A stretch of DNA of 64,000 nucleotides from Nakamurella endophytica (GCF_014646215.1 NZ_BMNA01000011.1:1-64000), one strand, 5' to 3'; positions 8,987 to 21,078 are shown, numbered from the stretch's first letter. Notes: generated by a model from the sequence alone, not told the origin. Program-made: numbers and translations.

Positions 8987-10456
8987 GTGGTCGACGCTCG
9001 TCCGGTGGCCGCTGCCCCTCCGTCCCCGCGGCGCCGGGGACCGACCCCGCACGCCGGCACTCTCTGGCGGCACGCCGACTTCCGCCGGCTGTGGGGCGCC
9101 GACACGGCCAGCCAGCTCGGCGTCGCGCTGGGCAGCCTGGCCATCCCCTACCTGGCGGTCACCGTCCTGCACGCCACGCAGTTCGAGATGGGCCTGCTGA
9201 CCACCCTGCAGATGCTGGGCTTCCTCGTCGTCGGCCTGCCCGCCGGTGCGCTCATCGACCGGCGCAGCAAGCGGCGGGTGATGATGACCGCCGACGTCGG
9301 CCGGGCGCTGCTGCTGGGCACCGTCGTGGCCGCCTCCGCGTTCGGCGTGCTGACGCTGGCGCAGGTCATGGTGGTGGCCACCGCCGTGGGCGTGCTGACG
9401 GTGTTCTTCGACGTCTCCTACCAGTCGTACCTGCCGCTGCTCGTCGACCGCGACCAGGTCGTCGAGGGCAACGCCAAGCTGCAGGCGACGCAGTCGGTGT
9501 CCCAGCTGGCCGGGCCGGCGGTCGGTGGCCTGCTGCTCACCCGGCTCGGCGCAGCGACCGTCATCGGGATCAACGGGGTGGGCTACCTGGCGTCGGCCGT
9601 GGGGCTGTGGCGGATCCGCCACCGGGAGGAGCCGCCGCCACCCAGGACCGCCGGGGAGTCGTTGCGGACGGAGATCGCCGAGGGGCTGCGCTTCATCGTC
9701 GGGCACCGGCTGCTGCGGCGACTGATCGCCTGCACGGGGCTGTCCAACCTGTTCTCGATGGGCACCGGGGCCCTCGTCGTGCTCTACATGGTGCGGGACC
9801 TGCACCTGTCGGCGTTCGTCATCGGCGTCGTCGACTCGGTGGCCGCCGTCGGCGGTCTGGCCGGCGCCGCGGTGGCCGGCCGGCTGGCCCGCCGGCTGGG
9901 CGAGGGCGGCTCCATCCTGGCGACCGCGGTCGCGTTCGTCGCCCTGGGCTTCTGCACCCCGCTGGCCTCCGTGCTGCCGCCGGTACCGGTGCTCGTCGTC
10001 GGCGGCCTGGGCATGTCCGCGGCGGTGGTCGCCTACAACATCGCAACGGTCAGCTTCCGTCAACGGCTGTGCCCGCCGCGGCTGCTCGGCCGGATGAACG
10101 CCTCCGCGCGGTTCCTGGTGTGGGGCACCGGCCCGATCGGCGCCTTCCTGGCCGGTGCGCTCTCCACCGGCATCGGCGTGCCGGCCACGCTGTGGGTCTT
10201 CGCCGCCGGGTCGGCGCTGTGCCTCGTGCCCGTGGCCAGCCCGACGGTGTGGCGCCTGCGGCGACTGCCGTCCCACGACGACGGCGACGCTCCGGATCCC
10301 GCACCGGCGGACCCCTCGTCACCGTCCGGCGCGCCGACCACGGCGACCGACCTCGGCACCGGTTCGGGGGCGACGGAACCGGCGGAGGTGCACCCACCGC
10401 TCCGGCAGGACGCGATCTCGCCGGCCACCGCGGACCGCGGCACCGTGCAGCCCTGA
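8987..10456 (+). CDS. MFS exporter, MFS_3/EntS-like family
   Basis: Predicted 12-helix inner-membrane efflux protein of 489 residues. After a short basic N-terminus, [15 protein letters not shown] opens the first helix, as in enterobactin exporter-like MFS_3 proteins, and [10 protein letters not shown] is the loop 2-3 motif A. The last 70 residues are a hydrophilic Pro/Thr/Ser tail. The start is given as GTG 8987; another in-frame GTG at 9005 is possible, and a TTGACA at 8970-8975 lies so close that the true start may be further in. Divergent from an ArsR-type gene that probably regulates it. Substrate unknown. Confidence 0.85.
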   Translation: MVDARPVAAAPPSPRRRGPTPHAGTLWRHADFRRLWGADTASQLGVALGSLAIPYLAVTVLHATQFEMGLLTTLQMLGFLVVGLPAGALIDRRSKRRVMMTADVGRALLLGTVVAASAFGVLTLAQVMVVATAVGVLTVFFDVSYQSYLPLLVDRDQVVEGNAKLQATQSVSQLAGPAVGGLLLTRLGAATVIGINGVGYLASAVGLWRIRHREEPPPPRTAGESLRTEIAEGLRFIVGHRLLRRLIACTGLSNLFSMGTGALVVLYMVRDLHLSAFVIGVVDSVAAVGGLAGAAVAGRLARRLGEGGSILATAVAFVALGFCTPLASVLPPVPVLVVGGLGMSAAVVAYNIATVSFRQRLCPPRLLGRMNASARFLVWGTGPIGAFLAGALSTGIGVPATLWVFAAGSALCLVPVASPTVWRLRRLPSHDDGDAPDPAPADPSSPSGAPTTATDLGTGSGATEPAEVHPPLRQDAISPATADRGTVQP

Positions 10457-10538
10457 GCGTCGACCAGGGACCGCGAAGACGACGGGTGCCTGCGCTGCGG
10501 TGCGTGCGGTGGTCCGGCGAGTGGTCCCGTCGGTGTCG

Positions 10539-11453
10539 TCAGGCGCGCGAGCCGGCAGCCGCACCGGTGTCCGCCGGCGAGCGCAGGGCCGCCGGCCGCA
10601 GCTCGCCCGAGGCGACCAGGACGGCCGGCCCGGTCAGCACCGCCCCGCCGAAGCCGGCCTCCGGCGTGCCACCGTCGCTGCCCACCGCGGCCTCGAGGGT
10701 CACGGTGACGGCGCCGCCGGGCACCCGCACCAGGACCCGACCCGAGGTCCGGCCGGCCCGGTGCAGCTGCTCGGCGGCGACGGCGACCGTCCCGGTGCCG
10801 CACGACCGAGTCTCCCCCACCCCGCGCTCGAACACGCGCATGCGCACCTCACCGGCGGAGTCGTCGACGAACTCGACGTTGACGCCGTCGGGGAAGACGA
10901 TCGGGTCGTGACCGGGCGCGGCCGACAGGTCGAGCCCCTCCAGCCGCAGGCCCGGCGCGACGCGGCACACCAGGTGCGGGTTGCCGACGTCCGCGACCGT
11001 CCCGGTGAAGGTCCGGCCGGCCAGCTCGGCGGTGGAGACGCCGACGATCCGGACCGGTCCCATCTCGACGCTCACGTCACCGTCGGCAGCCAGGTCCGCG
11101 GTCCGGATGCCGGCCCGGGTGAGGAACGCGAAGCGGCCGGGCTGCTGCCACCCGGCGTCGACCAGGAACCGGGCGAACACCCGGGCGCCGTTGCCGCACA
11201 TCTGCGCCAGCGAGCCGTCGGCGTTGCGGTAGTCCATGAACCACGGGGCGGACCCGGCGACGTCCTGGTGACCGGGGACGGCGGCCGTCGGCACCACCCG
11301 GATCACCCCGTCGGCACCGATACCCGCCCGCCGGTCGCAGATGGCGCGGACGAGCACCGGGTCGAGGTCGAGGGTGCCGTCCGGGTCGGGCAGCAGGACG
11401 AAGTCGTTCTCCGTGCCGTGTCCCTTGACGAACGGGTACCGGGCGGAGTCCAC
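10539..11453 (-). CDS. dapF: Diaminopimelate epimerase
   Basis: Converts LL- to meso-diaminopimelate, needed for lysine and peptidoglycan. The 304-residue product has both half-domains with their catalytic cysteines: C86 in MCGNGAR and the later Cys in RSCGTGT; KGHGTENDFVL near the N-terminus is a family signature. GTG 11453 places the start 11 nt after the miaA stop and just before the conserved YPFVKGHG block; longer frames add Arg-rich sequence overlapping miaA. The miaA-dapF coupling is typical of actinobacteria. Confidence 0.95.
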   Translation of the reverse strand: MDSARYPFVKGHGTENDFVLLPDPDGTLDLDPVLVRAICDRRAGIGADGVIRVVPTAAVPGHQDVAGSAPWFMDYRNADGSLAQMCGNGARVFARFLVDAGWQQPGRFAFLTRAGIRTADLAADGDVSVEMGPVRIVGVSTAELAGRTFTGTVADVGNPHLVCRVAPGLRLEGLDLSAAPGHDPIVFPDGVNVEFVDDSAGEVRMRVFERGVGETRSCGTGTVAVAAEQLHRAGRTSGRVLVRVPGGAVTVTLEAAVGSDGGTPEAGFGGAVLTGPAVLVASGELRPAALRSPADTGAAAGSRA

Positions 11454-11464
11454 GACCGCACATG

Positions 11465-12397
11465 CTATCGGCCGGACGCGGCGGCCGGGGCGGCGCGGAC
11501 GGCGGCCCGTGCGGTCGCCGCCAGGTCGGGGGCCGCCGCGTCGAGCCGCAGCCACCGCCGGTCCCGGCGGAACCAGGACCGCTGGCGGCGGGCGAACCGG
11601 CGGGTGGCCGCCACGGTGTCGGCGGCTGCGTCGGTCAGCGTCCGCCGGCCGTCGAGGACCGGGAGCAGCTGCTGGTAGCCCAGGGCGCGGGACGCGGTGA
11701 CCCCTCGCCGCAGGCCGAGTCGGTCCAGCGCGGCCACCTCGGCCAGCAGGCCCCGCGCGACCATCGCGCCGACCCGCGCCGTGAGCCGGGCGTCGAGCTC
11801 GGCCGCATCGCGGTCCAGCAGCAACAGGACGGCGTCGTACCGCGGCACACCGGGCCTCGGCAGGCTGGCGGAGAAGGGCCGGCCGGTCAGCTCGACGACC
11901 TCGAGGGCGCGGACCACACGGCGGCCGTTCCCGGGCTCGATCGCCGCCGCGGCCACCGGGTCGCGGTCGGCGAGCAGCCGGTGCAGCTCCGCCGGGCCGA
12001 CCTCGGCCAGCCGCCGCTCCCAGCGGCCACGGACGGCCAGGTCGGTCGGCGGGAATTCCAGGTCGTCCACGACGGCCTGGACGTACAGCCCGGAACCGCC
12101 CACGAGCAGCGGCGTCCGCCCGCGGGCGAGCACGTCCTCGACCGCAGCCCGGGCGTGCCGCTGGTACGCGGCGACGCTGGCCGGCTCGGTGACGTCCAGG
12201 ACGTCGAGCTGGTGGTGCGGGATCCCGCGCCGCTCGTCCGGCGGCGTCTTGGCGGTGCCGATGTCCATGCCGCGGTAGAGCTGCATGGAGTCGGCGTTGA
12301 CGATCTCGCCTCCCAGCCCTTCGGCCAGGTCGAGGGCGAGGTCCGACTTGCCGGTCCCCGTCGGACCGGCCACCACCACCAGCCGGGACGCCGTCAT
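11465..12397 (-). CDS. miaA: tRNA dimethylallyltransferase
   Basis: Adds a dimethylallyl group to A37 of tRNAs that read UNN codons, the first step before MiaB. The 310-residue protein starts [18 protein letters not shown] with the P-loop at 11-18, then the [15 protein letters not shown] motif and [10 protein letters not shown], all diagnostic of MiaA. It lies directly before dapF with an 11-nt gap. miaB, which acts on the product, is about 2.6 kb away beyond the DUF349 gene. Confidence 0.96.
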   Translation of the reverse strand: MTASRLVVVAGPTGTGKSDLALDLAEGLGGEIVNADSMQLYRGMDIGTAKTPPDERRGIPHHQLDVLDVTEPASVAAYQRHARAAVEDVLARGRTPLLVGGSGLYVQAVVDDLEFPPTDLAVRGRWERRLAEVGPAELHRLLADRDPVAAAAIEPGNGRRVVRALEVVELTGRPFSASLPRPGVPRYDAVLLLLDRDAAELDARLTARVGAMVARGLLAEVAALDRLGLRRGVTASRALGYQQLLPVLDGRRTLTDAAADTVAATRRFARRQRSWFRRDRRWLRLDAAAPDLAATARAAVRAAPAAASGR

Positions 12398-12593
12398 GTG
12401 GTGCTCACCGGCCGCAGACTACTGTCGGCGACCGACCTCGCCGCCGCCGCGGCGGCCGGTCCGGATGCCGAACCCGCTGGTGGAGGGGGACGGAGCCGGG
12501 CACACTGGACCCGACGGACCGGTCGGGTCCCACGCACACAGGGTGCCGCGAGGCACCGGGAGCACCCTCCCTCGAGCAGCAGAAAGGCCGCTG

Positions 12594-14843
12594 ATGATGC
12601 AGGAACGTGCCGACGGGACGAGCATCGACCAGGGTCCGATCGCCGACGACGGTGAGGTGCACCCGTCGGCCGCGACCCCCGCTGCAGAAGCGCCGGACGG
12701 TGCGGGAGACACCCCGGACCTGGTCGAGGGGACGGTCGGCGCGGGTGCGCCGGACAGCGAGGACACCGGGGCGACCGGCGGCGCGGCGGTCGGGGGCGGG
12801 ACCGCAACGGACGCCGGCACGGATCCCGTCGCGGAAGCGTCGGTGCAGACCGTGGTGGACATCGCGGCGGACGACTCCTCGGGAGCCGGCGGTTCTGCGG
12901 CCGACTCCTCGCCGGCCGGTCCTGCTGGGGATCCGGCCGTGCCCGACCCCCGGCCGGACGATCCGGCGCCGGCCGACCTGGTGGTCGGCGAGGGCGAGAC
13001 CGGTGCGGTCGCCGCGTCCGACCCGGGCAGCTCCACGGACACCGCGGTGCCCGCCGCTCCGGACGCCCAGGCAGCGCCGGTGGCCGGGACGAGCGCCGAG
13101 CCGACCAGCGCGCCGGTCGAGGTGGGCACGGACGCCGACGCGGGCAGCACGGACGTCGCCACGGGCGGCACGCACGTCGACGCGGGCGGCACGCACGTCG
13201 ACACCGTCGTGCCGGACGCCGACACCGCGGCCACGGACGGCGGCGTGGCCACCGGTACGCCGGGGTCCGACACCGCCGCGACGGACGGCGGGGCGCGCGA
13301 CGACGCCAGTGCTGCCACCGGGATCAGCTCCGACGCCGGCGGCGAGGACCTGACCGCGGGCGCACAAGCAAGCCAGGCCGCCCCGGACGCGACGCCGGGT
13401 CCGCACGGCTCCGGCGAGTCCGGCCACCGCGACCGCGGCGGCCGTCCTTCGGGCCCGCGCCAGTCCGGGAGCGGCGAGCAGGGGCACCGGCCGGGTGATC
13501 GGCCGGGGCGGGGGCCGTCCGGCCGGCCGCAGCCCGGAGGCCGCGGGGGCCGTCCGGGTCGTCCCGGGGTGCTGCCACCGCGGGCACCGGTCGCGGCGTC
13601 GGGTGCGCCGACGGTCGAACCGGTCGTCGAGCCGGTCGACCCCCACAAGTGGGGGCGGATCGACGACGACGGCGTGGTCTACGTGTACTCGTCCCGCGGC
13701 GAACGGCCGGTCGGCAACTGGCAGGCCGGCGACGCCGAGGCCGGGCTGGCGCACTTCGGCCGCCGGTTCGACGACTTCGTCACCGAGATCGCGCTCCTGG
13801 AGACGCGACTGGCGAGCGGGTCCGGGGACCCCAAGGCCACCCGCGCGCATGCGGTCGAGCTGCGCGACTCGGTCGACACCCTGGCCGCCGTCGGTGACTT
13901 CGACTCCGCGGCGGCCCGGCTGGAGATCGTGATCGGCGCGGCCGAGGCGGCGGTGGCCGGCGCGAGCCAGGCCAGGGCGGCGGCACGGGCCAGGGCCATC
14001 GCGGCCAAGGAGGCGCTGTGCGCCGAGGCCGAGGCGCTCGCCGAGTCCACGGCGTGGAAGTCGACCGGCGACCGGCTCAAGGAGATCGTCGAGGAGTGGC
14101 GGCAGATCCACGGGATCGACCGCAAGACCGACGACGCCCTCTGGAAGCGGTTCGCCAAGGCGCGGGACACCTTCACCCGGCACCGCGGCACCCACTTCGC
14201 GGACCTGGACAAGCAGCGGGTCGCGGCCAAGGACGCCAAGGAGAAGCTGATCGCCCGCGCCGAGGAGCTGTCCGGCTCCAGCGAGTGGGGCAAGACCGCG
14301 GGCGAGTACCGGACGCTGATGGAGCAGTGGAAGGCGTCCGGGCGGGCACCGCGGGAGGTCGAGGACCAGCTGTGGGAGCGGTTCCGCGCCGCCCAGGAAC
14401 GCTTCTTCTCCCGCCGCAACAAGACGTTCTCCGATCGGGACAGCGAGTTCGAGGCCAACGCGGAGGTCAAGGAGCGGTTGCTGGCCGAGGCCGAGCGGAT
14501 CGACCCGGCCAAGGGCCTCGACGCCGCCCGGGCGCAGCTGCGCTCGGTGCAGGAGCGCTGGGAGGCGGCCGGCAAGGTGCCGCGGGAGCGGATCCGCGAG
14601 TTCGACACCCGGATGCGCGCGGTCGAGGACCGGGTGCGCCGTGCGGAGGACTCGCACTGGCGGCGGACGGACCCGGAGACCGCCGCGCGGGTCAATCAGT
14701 TCCGGGCGCGCGCCGAGTCGTTCCGGGCACAGGCCGCCAAGGCCCGCGCCGCCGGCGACGAGCGCAAGGCGCAGCAGGCCGAGGCGCAGGCCAAGCAGTG
14801 GGAGGAGTGGCTCGGCACCGCGGAAGGCGCGACCCGGGGCTGA
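12594..14843 (+). CDS. DUF349 coiled-coil protein with long acidic N-terminus
   Basis: A 749-residue protein of unknown molecular function. Residues 1-350 are low-complexity, acidic and Ala/Thr/Gly/Asp-rich, with short internal repeats such as GGTHVD and TAATDGG, then a Gly/Arg/Pro-rich patch. From about 350 (KWGRIDDDGVVYV) the protein becomes conserved: repeated DUF349 units rich in KST.DRLKEI..EW..I and W..F..AR..F, predicted as a helical bundle/coiled coil. DUF349 proteins lie beside miaA/miaB and recA in many actinobacteria (Rv2731 in M. tuberculosis). ATG at 12594 or 12597 follows GAAAGG. Divergent from miaA. Confidence 0.85.
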   Translation: MMQERADGTSIDQGPIADDGEVHPSAATPAAEAPDGAGDTPDLVEGTVGAGAPDSEDTGATGGAAVGGGTATDAGTDPVAEASVQTVVDIAADDSSGAGGSAADSSPAGPAGDPAVPDPRPDDPAPADLVVGEGETGAVAASDPGSSTDTAVPAAPDAQAAPVAGTSAEPTSAPVEVGTDADAGSTDVATGGTHVDAGGTHVDTVVPDADTAATDGGVATGTPGSDTAATDGGARDDASAATGISSDAGGEDLTAGAQASQAAPDATPGPHGSGESGHRDRGGRPSGPRQSGSGEQGHRPGDRPGRGPSGRPQPGGRGGRPGRPGVLPPRAPVAASGAPTVEPVVEPVDPHKWGRIDDDGVVYVYSSRGERPVGNWQAGDAEAGLAHFGRRFDDFVTEIALLETRLASGSGDPKATRAHAVELRDSVDTLAAVGDFDSAAARLEIVIGAAEAAVAGASQARAAARARAIAAKEALCAEAEALAESTAWKSTGDRLKEIVEEWRQIHGIDRKTDDALWKRFAKARDTFTRHRGTHFADLDKQRVAAKDAKEKLIARAEELSGSSEWGKTAGEYRTLMEQWKASGRAPREVEDQLWERFRAAQERFFSRRNKTFSDRDSEFEANAEVKERLLAEAERIDPAKGLDAARAQLRSVQERWEAAGKVPRERIREFDTRMRAVEDRVRRAEDSHWRRTDPETAARVNQFRARAESFRAQAAKARAAGDERKAQQAEAQAKQWEEWLGTAEGATRG

Positions 14844-15012
14844 CCCGGGCCGTGGTCGGCCGGGCACCCGCGGGAGAGCACGGTGTCCGGCCGCGGCGGC
14901 TGGCGCGCCTCCCCGGTCCGTGTCCCGGACCCGGACTCGGCCGCGCTCCCGTCTCCGCTACGGACGAGTGCCGATCCTCGGTTCGGGGCGGCGGGTGGTG
15001 GCCGTTCCGAGG

Positions 15013-16641
15013 TCAGCCGGCGGAGCAGGCAGACGGTGCCGGTGCGCGGCGGGCGCGCCCGAGGCCCGGCATGCCCAGGCCCACGCCGCCGGTCCGCGGG
15101 GTCCTGCCTTCGGCCCAGCGGTCACCGGCGACGGTGCGCCGGTGCTGCAGCAGCGGGCCGTCGGCGACGAGGTGGTGCGGCGCCGCGGACGACACGACGG
15201 TGCGGACCACGTCGCCGGGCCGCACGTCGCCGGTGACGGCGGGACCGACCGGGGTGAAGTGCACGAGCCGGCCGTCGCGCGCGCGACCGCTGAGCCGCTG
15301 GGTGCGCTCGTCCTTGCGACCCTCGCCGACGGACACCAGGATCTCGACCTCGCGCCCGACCTGGGCCTGGTTGCCGGCGAGCGCCGACTCCTCCACCACC
15401 CGCTGCAGCCGCTGGTACCGCTCCGCGACGACCTCCCGCGGCACCTGGCCGTCCATGGTCGCCGCCGGCGTCCCGGGGCGCGGCGAGTACTGGAAGGTGA
15501 AGGCGGAGGCGAAGCGGGAGGCGGCCACCACGTCGAGGGTGTCCTGGAAGTCCTGCTCCGTCTCGCCGGGGAAGCCCACGATGACGTCGGTGGTGATCGC
15601 GGCGTCCGGCAGGGCGGACCGGACGTCGTCCAGGATCCGCAGGTAGCGCTCGCTGCGGTAGGACCGCCGCATGGCCCGCAGGATGCGGTCCGACCCGGAC
15701 TGCAGCGGCATGTGCAGCTGCGGGCAGACCTCCGGCGTCTGCGCCATGGCTTCGATGACGTCGGCGGTGAAGTCGCGGGGGTGTGGCGAGGTGAACCGCA
15801 CCCGCTCGATGCCGGGGACCCGGCCGCACGCCCGCAACAGCGCGGCGAAGGCGCCGCGGTCGCCGAGGTCGCTGCCGTACGCGTTGACGTTCTGGCCGAG
15901 CAGCGTCACCTCGAGCACGCCCTCCGCGGCCAGCATGCCGACCTCGGCGAGGACGTCGCCCGGGCGCCGGTCGGCCTCCCGGCCGCGCAGCGACGGGACG
16001 ATGCAGAAGGTGCAGGTGTTGTTGCAGCCCACCGAGATGGACACCCACGCCGACGACGCGGAGTCCCGTCGCGCCGGCAGCGACGACGGGAAGACCTCGA
16101 GCTGGTCGAGGATCTCGATCTGCGCCTCGCGGTTGTGGCGCGCCCGCTCCAGCAGCACCGGCAGGCTGCCGACGTTGTGCGTGCCGAACACGACGTCGAC
16201 GTACGGGGCGCGGCGCAGGATCTCGCCGCGATCCTTCTGCGCCAGGCAGCCGCCGACCGCGATCTGCAGGTCCGGCCGCTCCGCCTTGGCCGGCGCCAGG
16301 TGCGACAGGTTGCCGTACAGCTTGTTGTCGGCGTTCTCGCGGACCGCGCAGGTGTTGAAGACGACGAGGTCCGGCGGAGCATCGGTGCCGGCGCGCCGAT
16401 AACCGGCGTCCTCCAGCAGCCCGGCGAGCCGCTCGGAGTCGTGGACGTTCATCTGGCAGCCGTACGTGCGCACCTCGTAGGTCCGCACCGGGCCTGCCTC
16501 GACCTGGTCTCCGCCGGCGGCCTCGACCACCGGTGCGGCCGGCGCCAGCACTGCCGCGGGTTCGGCCGTCCGGAGCGGCACCGCGGCGGCGTCCCGGGGG
16601 TGGGCGGCGGCGGCGAGTGGAGCGGGTGGGGCGGTCGGCAC
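15013..16641 (-). CDS. miaB: tRNA-2-methylthio-N6-dimethylallyladenosine synthase
   Basis: Radical-SAM methylthiotransferase that turns i6A37 into ms2i6A37 on tRNA, using two iron-sulfur clusters. The 542-residue product has the N-terminal UPF0004 domain with C62 in [11 protein letters not shown] and further cysteines in FNTCAVRE and GGCLAQ, the radical-SAM motif CNNTCTFC, and a C-terminal TRAM domain. GTG 16641 was chosen as the first start giving a sensible N-terminus; residues 1-52 are still an Ala/Pro-rich extension, so the real start could be further in. The C-terminal 35 residues are a Gly/Arg/Pro tail. It lies just after the RNase Y gene on the same strand. Confidence 0.94.
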   Translation of the reverse strand: MPTAPPAPLAAAAHPRDAAAVPLRTAEPAAVLAPAAPVVEAAGGDQVEAGPVRTYEVRTYGCQMNVHDSERLAGLLEDAGYRRAGTDAPPDLVVFNTCAVRENADNKLYGNLSHLAPAKAERPDLQIAVGGCLAQKDRGEILRRAPYVDVVFGTHNVGSLPVLLERARHNREAQIEILDQLEVFPSSLPARRDSASSAWVSISVGCNNTCTFCIVPSLRGREADRRPGDVLAEVGMLAAEGVLEVTLLGQNVNAYGSDLGDRGAFAALLRACGRVPGIERVRFTSPHPRDFTADVIEAMAQTPEVCPQLHMPLQSGSDRILRAMRRSYRSERYLRILDDVRSALPDAAITTDVIVGFPGETEQDFQDTLDVVAASRFASAFTFQYSPRPGTPAATMDGQVPREVVAERYQRLQRVVEESALAGNQAQVGREVEILVSVGEGRKDERTQRLSGRARDGRLVHFTPVGPAVTGDVRPGDVVRTVVSSAAPHHLVADGPLLQHRRTVAGDRWAEGRTPRTGGVGLGMPGLGRARRAPAPSACSAG

Positions 16642-16700
16642 GACGATCAGCGTACGTGCGCCCCGGGTCCCGGCGGTCCGACCTCTTGGTTCCGCGGGAC

Positions 16701-18635
16701 TCAGCGGGCGATCTCGGTGGCGCGCGACTCGCGGATGACGGTGACCCTGACCTGCCCGGGGTAGGTCAGCTCCTCCTCGATCTGCTTGGCGACCTCGCGC
16801 GCCAGCACGTGCGCCTCCAGGTCGTCGACGACCTCGGGCTTCACCATCACCCGGAGCTCCCGCCCGGCCTGCATGGCGAAGACCTTCTCGACGCCCTTCT
16901 TGCCGCTGGCGATCGCCTCGATCCGCTCCAGCCGCTGCACGTAGGCCTCCAGCGACTCCCGCCGGGCGCCGGGGCGGCCGCCCGAGCAGGCGTCGGCGGC
17001 CTGGGTCAGCACGGCCTCGACCGTGCTCGGCGGCACCTCGTCGTGGTGCGCCTCGATGCAGTGGGCGACCGCCTCGGACTCGCCGTACTTGCGGGCCAGC
17101 TCGGCACCGACCAGCGCGTGCGACCCCTGCGCCTCGTGGGTGAGCGCTTTGCCGATGTCGTGCAGGAAGGCGCCGCGGGCGGCCAGCTGCTCGTCGGCAC
17201 CCAGCTCCGCGGCCATCATCCGGGCGATGTGCGACGTCTCGATCAGGTGGCCGAGGACGTTCTGGCCGTAGGAGGTGCGGTACTTCAGGCGGCCCAGGTA
17301 CTCCACCAGCTCCGGGTGCAGATCGGTGATGCCGACCTGCAGCAGGGCGTCCTCGGCGGCGCGCCGGCACAGCGCGTGCACCTCGTCGGTGGCGCGCTCG
17401 AACGCCTCCTCGATGCGGTGCGGGTGGATGCGGCCGTCGTCGATCAGCATCTGCAGGGTGACCCGGCCGACTTCGCGGCGGACCGGGTCGAAGCAGGACA
17501 GCAGCACGGCCTCGGGGGTGTCGTCGATGATGACGTTGACGCCGGTGACGGTCTCGAAGGCGCGGATGTTGCGGCCCTCGCGGCCGATGATCCGGCCCTT
17601 GATGTCGTCCGACGGCAACTGCATGACCGACACCACGGTCTGCGCCGTCTGGTCGGAGGCGACGCGCTGCACGGCCTCGGCGACGATCGCCCGGGCCCGG
17701 GACTTGGCCTCCGTCCGGGCCTCCGACTCGACCCGGCGGATCAGCAGCGCGGCGTCGCGCCGCACGGCGTCCTGCTGGGCGGCGAGCAGCTCCGCCCTGG
17801 CGTCGGCCACGGTGAGCCCGGACACCCGCACCAGCTCGGCCTGCACGCGATGGTCGGCCTGGTCGAGCTCCGCTTCCCGCCGGCGCAGTTGCTGCAGCTG
17901 CTCGGTCAGGTCGCCGGCCTGCTGCTGCAGGGCGTCGTCACGGCGGTCGAGGGCTGTGCGTTCCCGGTCGACCTCGTCCTGTGCAGCCCGGGCCCGGGTC
18001 CGCTCCACGGAGAGTTCGCGGCGGTCGGCCTCCAGCGCTGCCGCCTGCTCGCGCAGCCGCTGCTGGGCGGCCGCCAGGTCCGCCCGCTCGGCGGCCACGC
18101 TGGCGGCGGCCTCCCGCGCCAGTCGCTCGCGCTCGTCCTTGAGGCCGGCCCGCATGTCCGCGATCTCGGCGCGGGCAACGGCGAGCGTGCGGTCGGCATC
18201 GGCCCGCGCTTCCGCGCGCAGCCGGTCGGCGTCCGCACGGGAGCGCTCGCGTAGCTCTTCCGCCGCGTCGGCCGCGGCCCGACGGATCTCGGCGGCCGCG
18301 TCGGTGGCTTCCTGCCGCAGCGCGGCCAGGCCACGCCGGTCGTCGGCGGTGACGTCCTCTGCGTCGACCGTCCCCGGCCCGGTCAGCAGGGACGTGCGGT
18401 GGCTCTCCCCCGTTCCGGCGCCCGCCGACGGTGCCCGTCCCTCGACCGGCGCACGGACGGTGACGGCATCCGGTGACGCGGCGACCGGCGCGGAGGACAG
18501 GGACTCGTGCAGCAGCCGGCGCACGGCCGCTTCGTCCAGGGACGGTGCGGCGGACCGGCGACGGGCCACGACCACCAGGGCGGCGACCGCGACGACGAGG
18601 GCCGCGGCCAGGACCGCGAAGGCGACGCTCTGCAC
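16701..18635 (-). CDS. rny: Ribonuclease Y
   Basis: Membrane-anchored endoribonuclease that starts mRNA decay. The 644-residue product has an N-terminal membrane helix (about 3-24), a long basic/acidic coiled coil (about 75-300), a KH domain containing [13 protein letters not shown], and an HD domain ([11 protein letters not shown] ... [14 protein letters not shown]). GTG 18635 was chosen because GGGAGG is placed 5 nt upstream and the helix starts at once. Its leader is about 180 nt, with a good promoter at 18821-18849. RNase Y is typical of Firmicutes and present in only some actinobacteria, which usually rely on RNase E/G and J. Next gene downstream is miaB. Confidence 0.94.
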   Translation of the reverse strand: MQSVAFAVLAAALVVAVAALVVVARRRSAAPSLDEAAVRRLLHESLSSAPVAASPDAVTVRAPVEGRAPSAGAGTGESHRTSLLTGPGTVDAEDVTADDRRGLAALRQEATDAAAEIRRAAADAAEELRERSRADADRLRAEARADADRTLAVARAEIADMRAGLKDERERLAREAAASVAAERADLAAAQQRLREQAAALEADRRELSVERTRARAAQDEVDRERTALDRRDDALQQQAGDLTEQLQQLRRREAELDQADHRVQAELVRVSGLTVADARAELLAAQQDAVRRDAALLIRRVESEARTEAKSRARAIVAEAVQRVASDQTAQTVVSVMQLPSDDIKGRIIGREGRNIRAFETVTGVNVIIDDTPEAVLLSCFDPVRREVGRVTLQMLIDDGRIHPHRIEEAFERATDEVHALCRRAAEDALLQVGITDLHPELVEYLGRLKYRTSYGQNVLGHLIETSHIARMMAAELGADEQLAARGAFLHDIGKALTHEAQGSHALVGAELARKYGESEAVAHCIEAHHDEVPPSTVEAVLTQAADACSGGRPGARRESLEAYVQRLERIEAIASGKKGVEKVFAMQAGRELRVMVKPEVVDDLEAHVLAREVAKQIEEELTYPGQVRVTVIRESRATEIAR

Positions 18636-19133
18636 GGCATCCTCCCTCGTCACGGCCGTCGTCCGACGGTGAGGAGGACCGCGGACGGACGCGCGCACCA
18701 TGACACCCGGGCGGCGAGCTGCCCGGTGCGGGCCAGCGAGCTGGGCCGCCGCGGCGACGGTGCCGCTATCGGTCGCGGTCGAGAGGCTCGAGCGCGTGTC
18801 GTGATTCTCCTGTGACTTCGAGGTTAAGGACGTCGGCAGGAACTATCAAGCTGACCGGTCCCGACCGCCGTCCGTGGGCCGGTCCGCGGGTGCGGCCACC
18901 CGGGCGGAGGAACAGCTGCTTGTCGGAGCGTGACGGCCGCCTCGTCCCCGGCGGCGCCGTGATGCAGCCGTGACGGAGCTATGGAGGTCCGGCACGTTCA
19001 CGCCCGGCCGGTTCACCGCGGTCGGGGACGTCGGTCATCCGGAGCTGTCCGCAGGGATCGGCCGGCGTCGCCATCGCGTGAGCGGGCGTCGGCAGGGGTC
19101 GGCATCGGAACGGACCGCGGCCCTGCCGGTGGG
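18636..19133. other. Intergenic region between recX and rny
   Basis: About 500 bp without a gene I can support. It carries the rny promoter and an AT-richer patch at 18800-18860. Frames on the plus strand starting near 18970-18981 run into recX in antisense and have shadow composition, so I do not accept them. No hairpin terminator stands out after recX. Confidence 0.6.
18821..18849 (-). promoter_or_regulatory. Predicted sigma-A-type promoter for rny
   Basis: On the minus strand TTGATA (18849-18844), a 17-bp spacer and TAACCT (18826-18821) fit the TTGACA / TAnnnT pattern and lie in the most AT-rich part of this region. The predicted transcript start is about 180 nt before the rny GTG. Confidence 0.6.
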
Positions 19134-19844
19134 TCAGAACGGACCGTCGTCGGCCGGGTCGGCGCCCGACCCGGAGCCGGCGACCGCAACGGCTCCGAGC
19201 GCCTCGTCCACCACGGCGATCGCAAGCTCCGCCGGGTAGCCGCGGCGGTCCAGTGCGGCCAGCAGCCGGCGTCGGGCGGCGACCGGACCGGCGCGCAGTG
19301 CGGACGTCATCCGGGCCCGGACCAATGCCTCAGCGCGGTCACGTTCGGCACCCCGGTCGATCTGGTCACCGACGGCCGCAGCGGCGACAGCCGGGTCGAC
19401 TCCCTGCCGGCGCAGTTCCCGCCGCAACGCGGACCCGGCCAGTCCACGGTCCCGGTGCTTGGCGCGGACGTAGTCGGCCGCGTAGGCACCGTCATCGATC
19501 AGCCGCATGCCGTGCAGCCGCTCGATCACCGTGCGCGCCACCTCGGCGGGCACCTCCCGGCGGGCCAGTCGCTGCTCCAGCTGGGCCTGCGTCCGTGGGG
19601 AGACTGCCAGCACGCGCAGGCAGTAGTCGAGCGCGGCCGACTCGGCGCGACGGGTGTCGTCGTCCCGGTCGGGCCGGCCGCTGCCACGGCCCTGGGCCGA
19701 GTCGCCATCGCTGGACCCGCGGCGAGATCGGCCGCCGGCCGGTGTCGGCACCGGGGCCGGCGCCGTGGACTGCCGCGCCGTCAGCTCGGCCAACCGGTCC
19801 TGGAGCGCCGCCACGCGGGCGCCGCGTTCGGCGTCGTCGGGCAC
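19134..19844 (-). CDS. recX: Regulatory protein RecX
   Basis: Binds RecA filaments and limits RecA recombinase and coprotease activity. The 236-residue product has an unconserved N-terminal 75 residues, then the three-helix RecX repeats: DYCLRVLAVSPRTQAQLEQRLARR, IDDGAYAADYVRAKHRDRGLAGSALRRELRRQGV and the third repeat ending in RRGYPAELAIAVVDEAL. It starts 59 bp after the recA stop on the same strand, the classic recA-recX operon. Confidence 0.94.
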   Translation of the reverse strand: MPDDAERGARVAALQDRLAELTARQSTAPAPVPTPAGGRSRRGSSDGDSAQGRGSGRPDRDDDTRRAESAALDYCLRVLAVSPRTQAQLEQRLARREVPAEVARTVIERLHGMRLIDDGAYAADYVRAKHRDRGLAGSALRRELRRQGVDPAVAAAAVGDQIDRGAERDRAEALVRARMTSALRAGPVAARRRLLAALDRRGYPAELAIAVVDEALGAVAVAGSGSGADPADDGPF

Positions 19845-19903
19845 CGCTCACACCCCTCCACCGCGGCCGGCACCGGGTGCGGTGCCGGCCGCCATCGACC
19901 GGA

Positions 19904-20941
<1,038 letters not shown>

Positions 20942-21033
20942 GGCGGTACCCGTGCCTTCCTGTCCGCGTCCCCGGGATGGCCTGTGGTGGCGCCGGTGTG
21001 GCGGTCGATGTCGTGGTGTGTGCGTCCTGGCCG

Positions 21034-21056
21034 ACGGTAGAGGCCGGCACCGACAG
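21034..21056 (-). promoter_or_regulatory. PafBC-type (RecA-NDp) promoter of recA
   Basis: On the minus strand CTGTCGGTG (21056-21048), 8 bp, then TACCGT (21039-21034) matches TTGTCRGTG-N8-TANNNT at every defined base but the first. It lies about 95 bp before the recA ATG. This is the LexA-independent DNA-damage promoter type recognised with PafBC in mycobacteria. Confidence 0.8.
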
Positions 21057-21078
21057 TCCCTCTGAACGGACATCCAGG

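Noticed and set aside
12405-14867. 820-codon minus-strand frame opposite the DUF349 gene
   Set aside because: Shadow frame; DUF349 repeats and ribosome site on the plus strand are clear.
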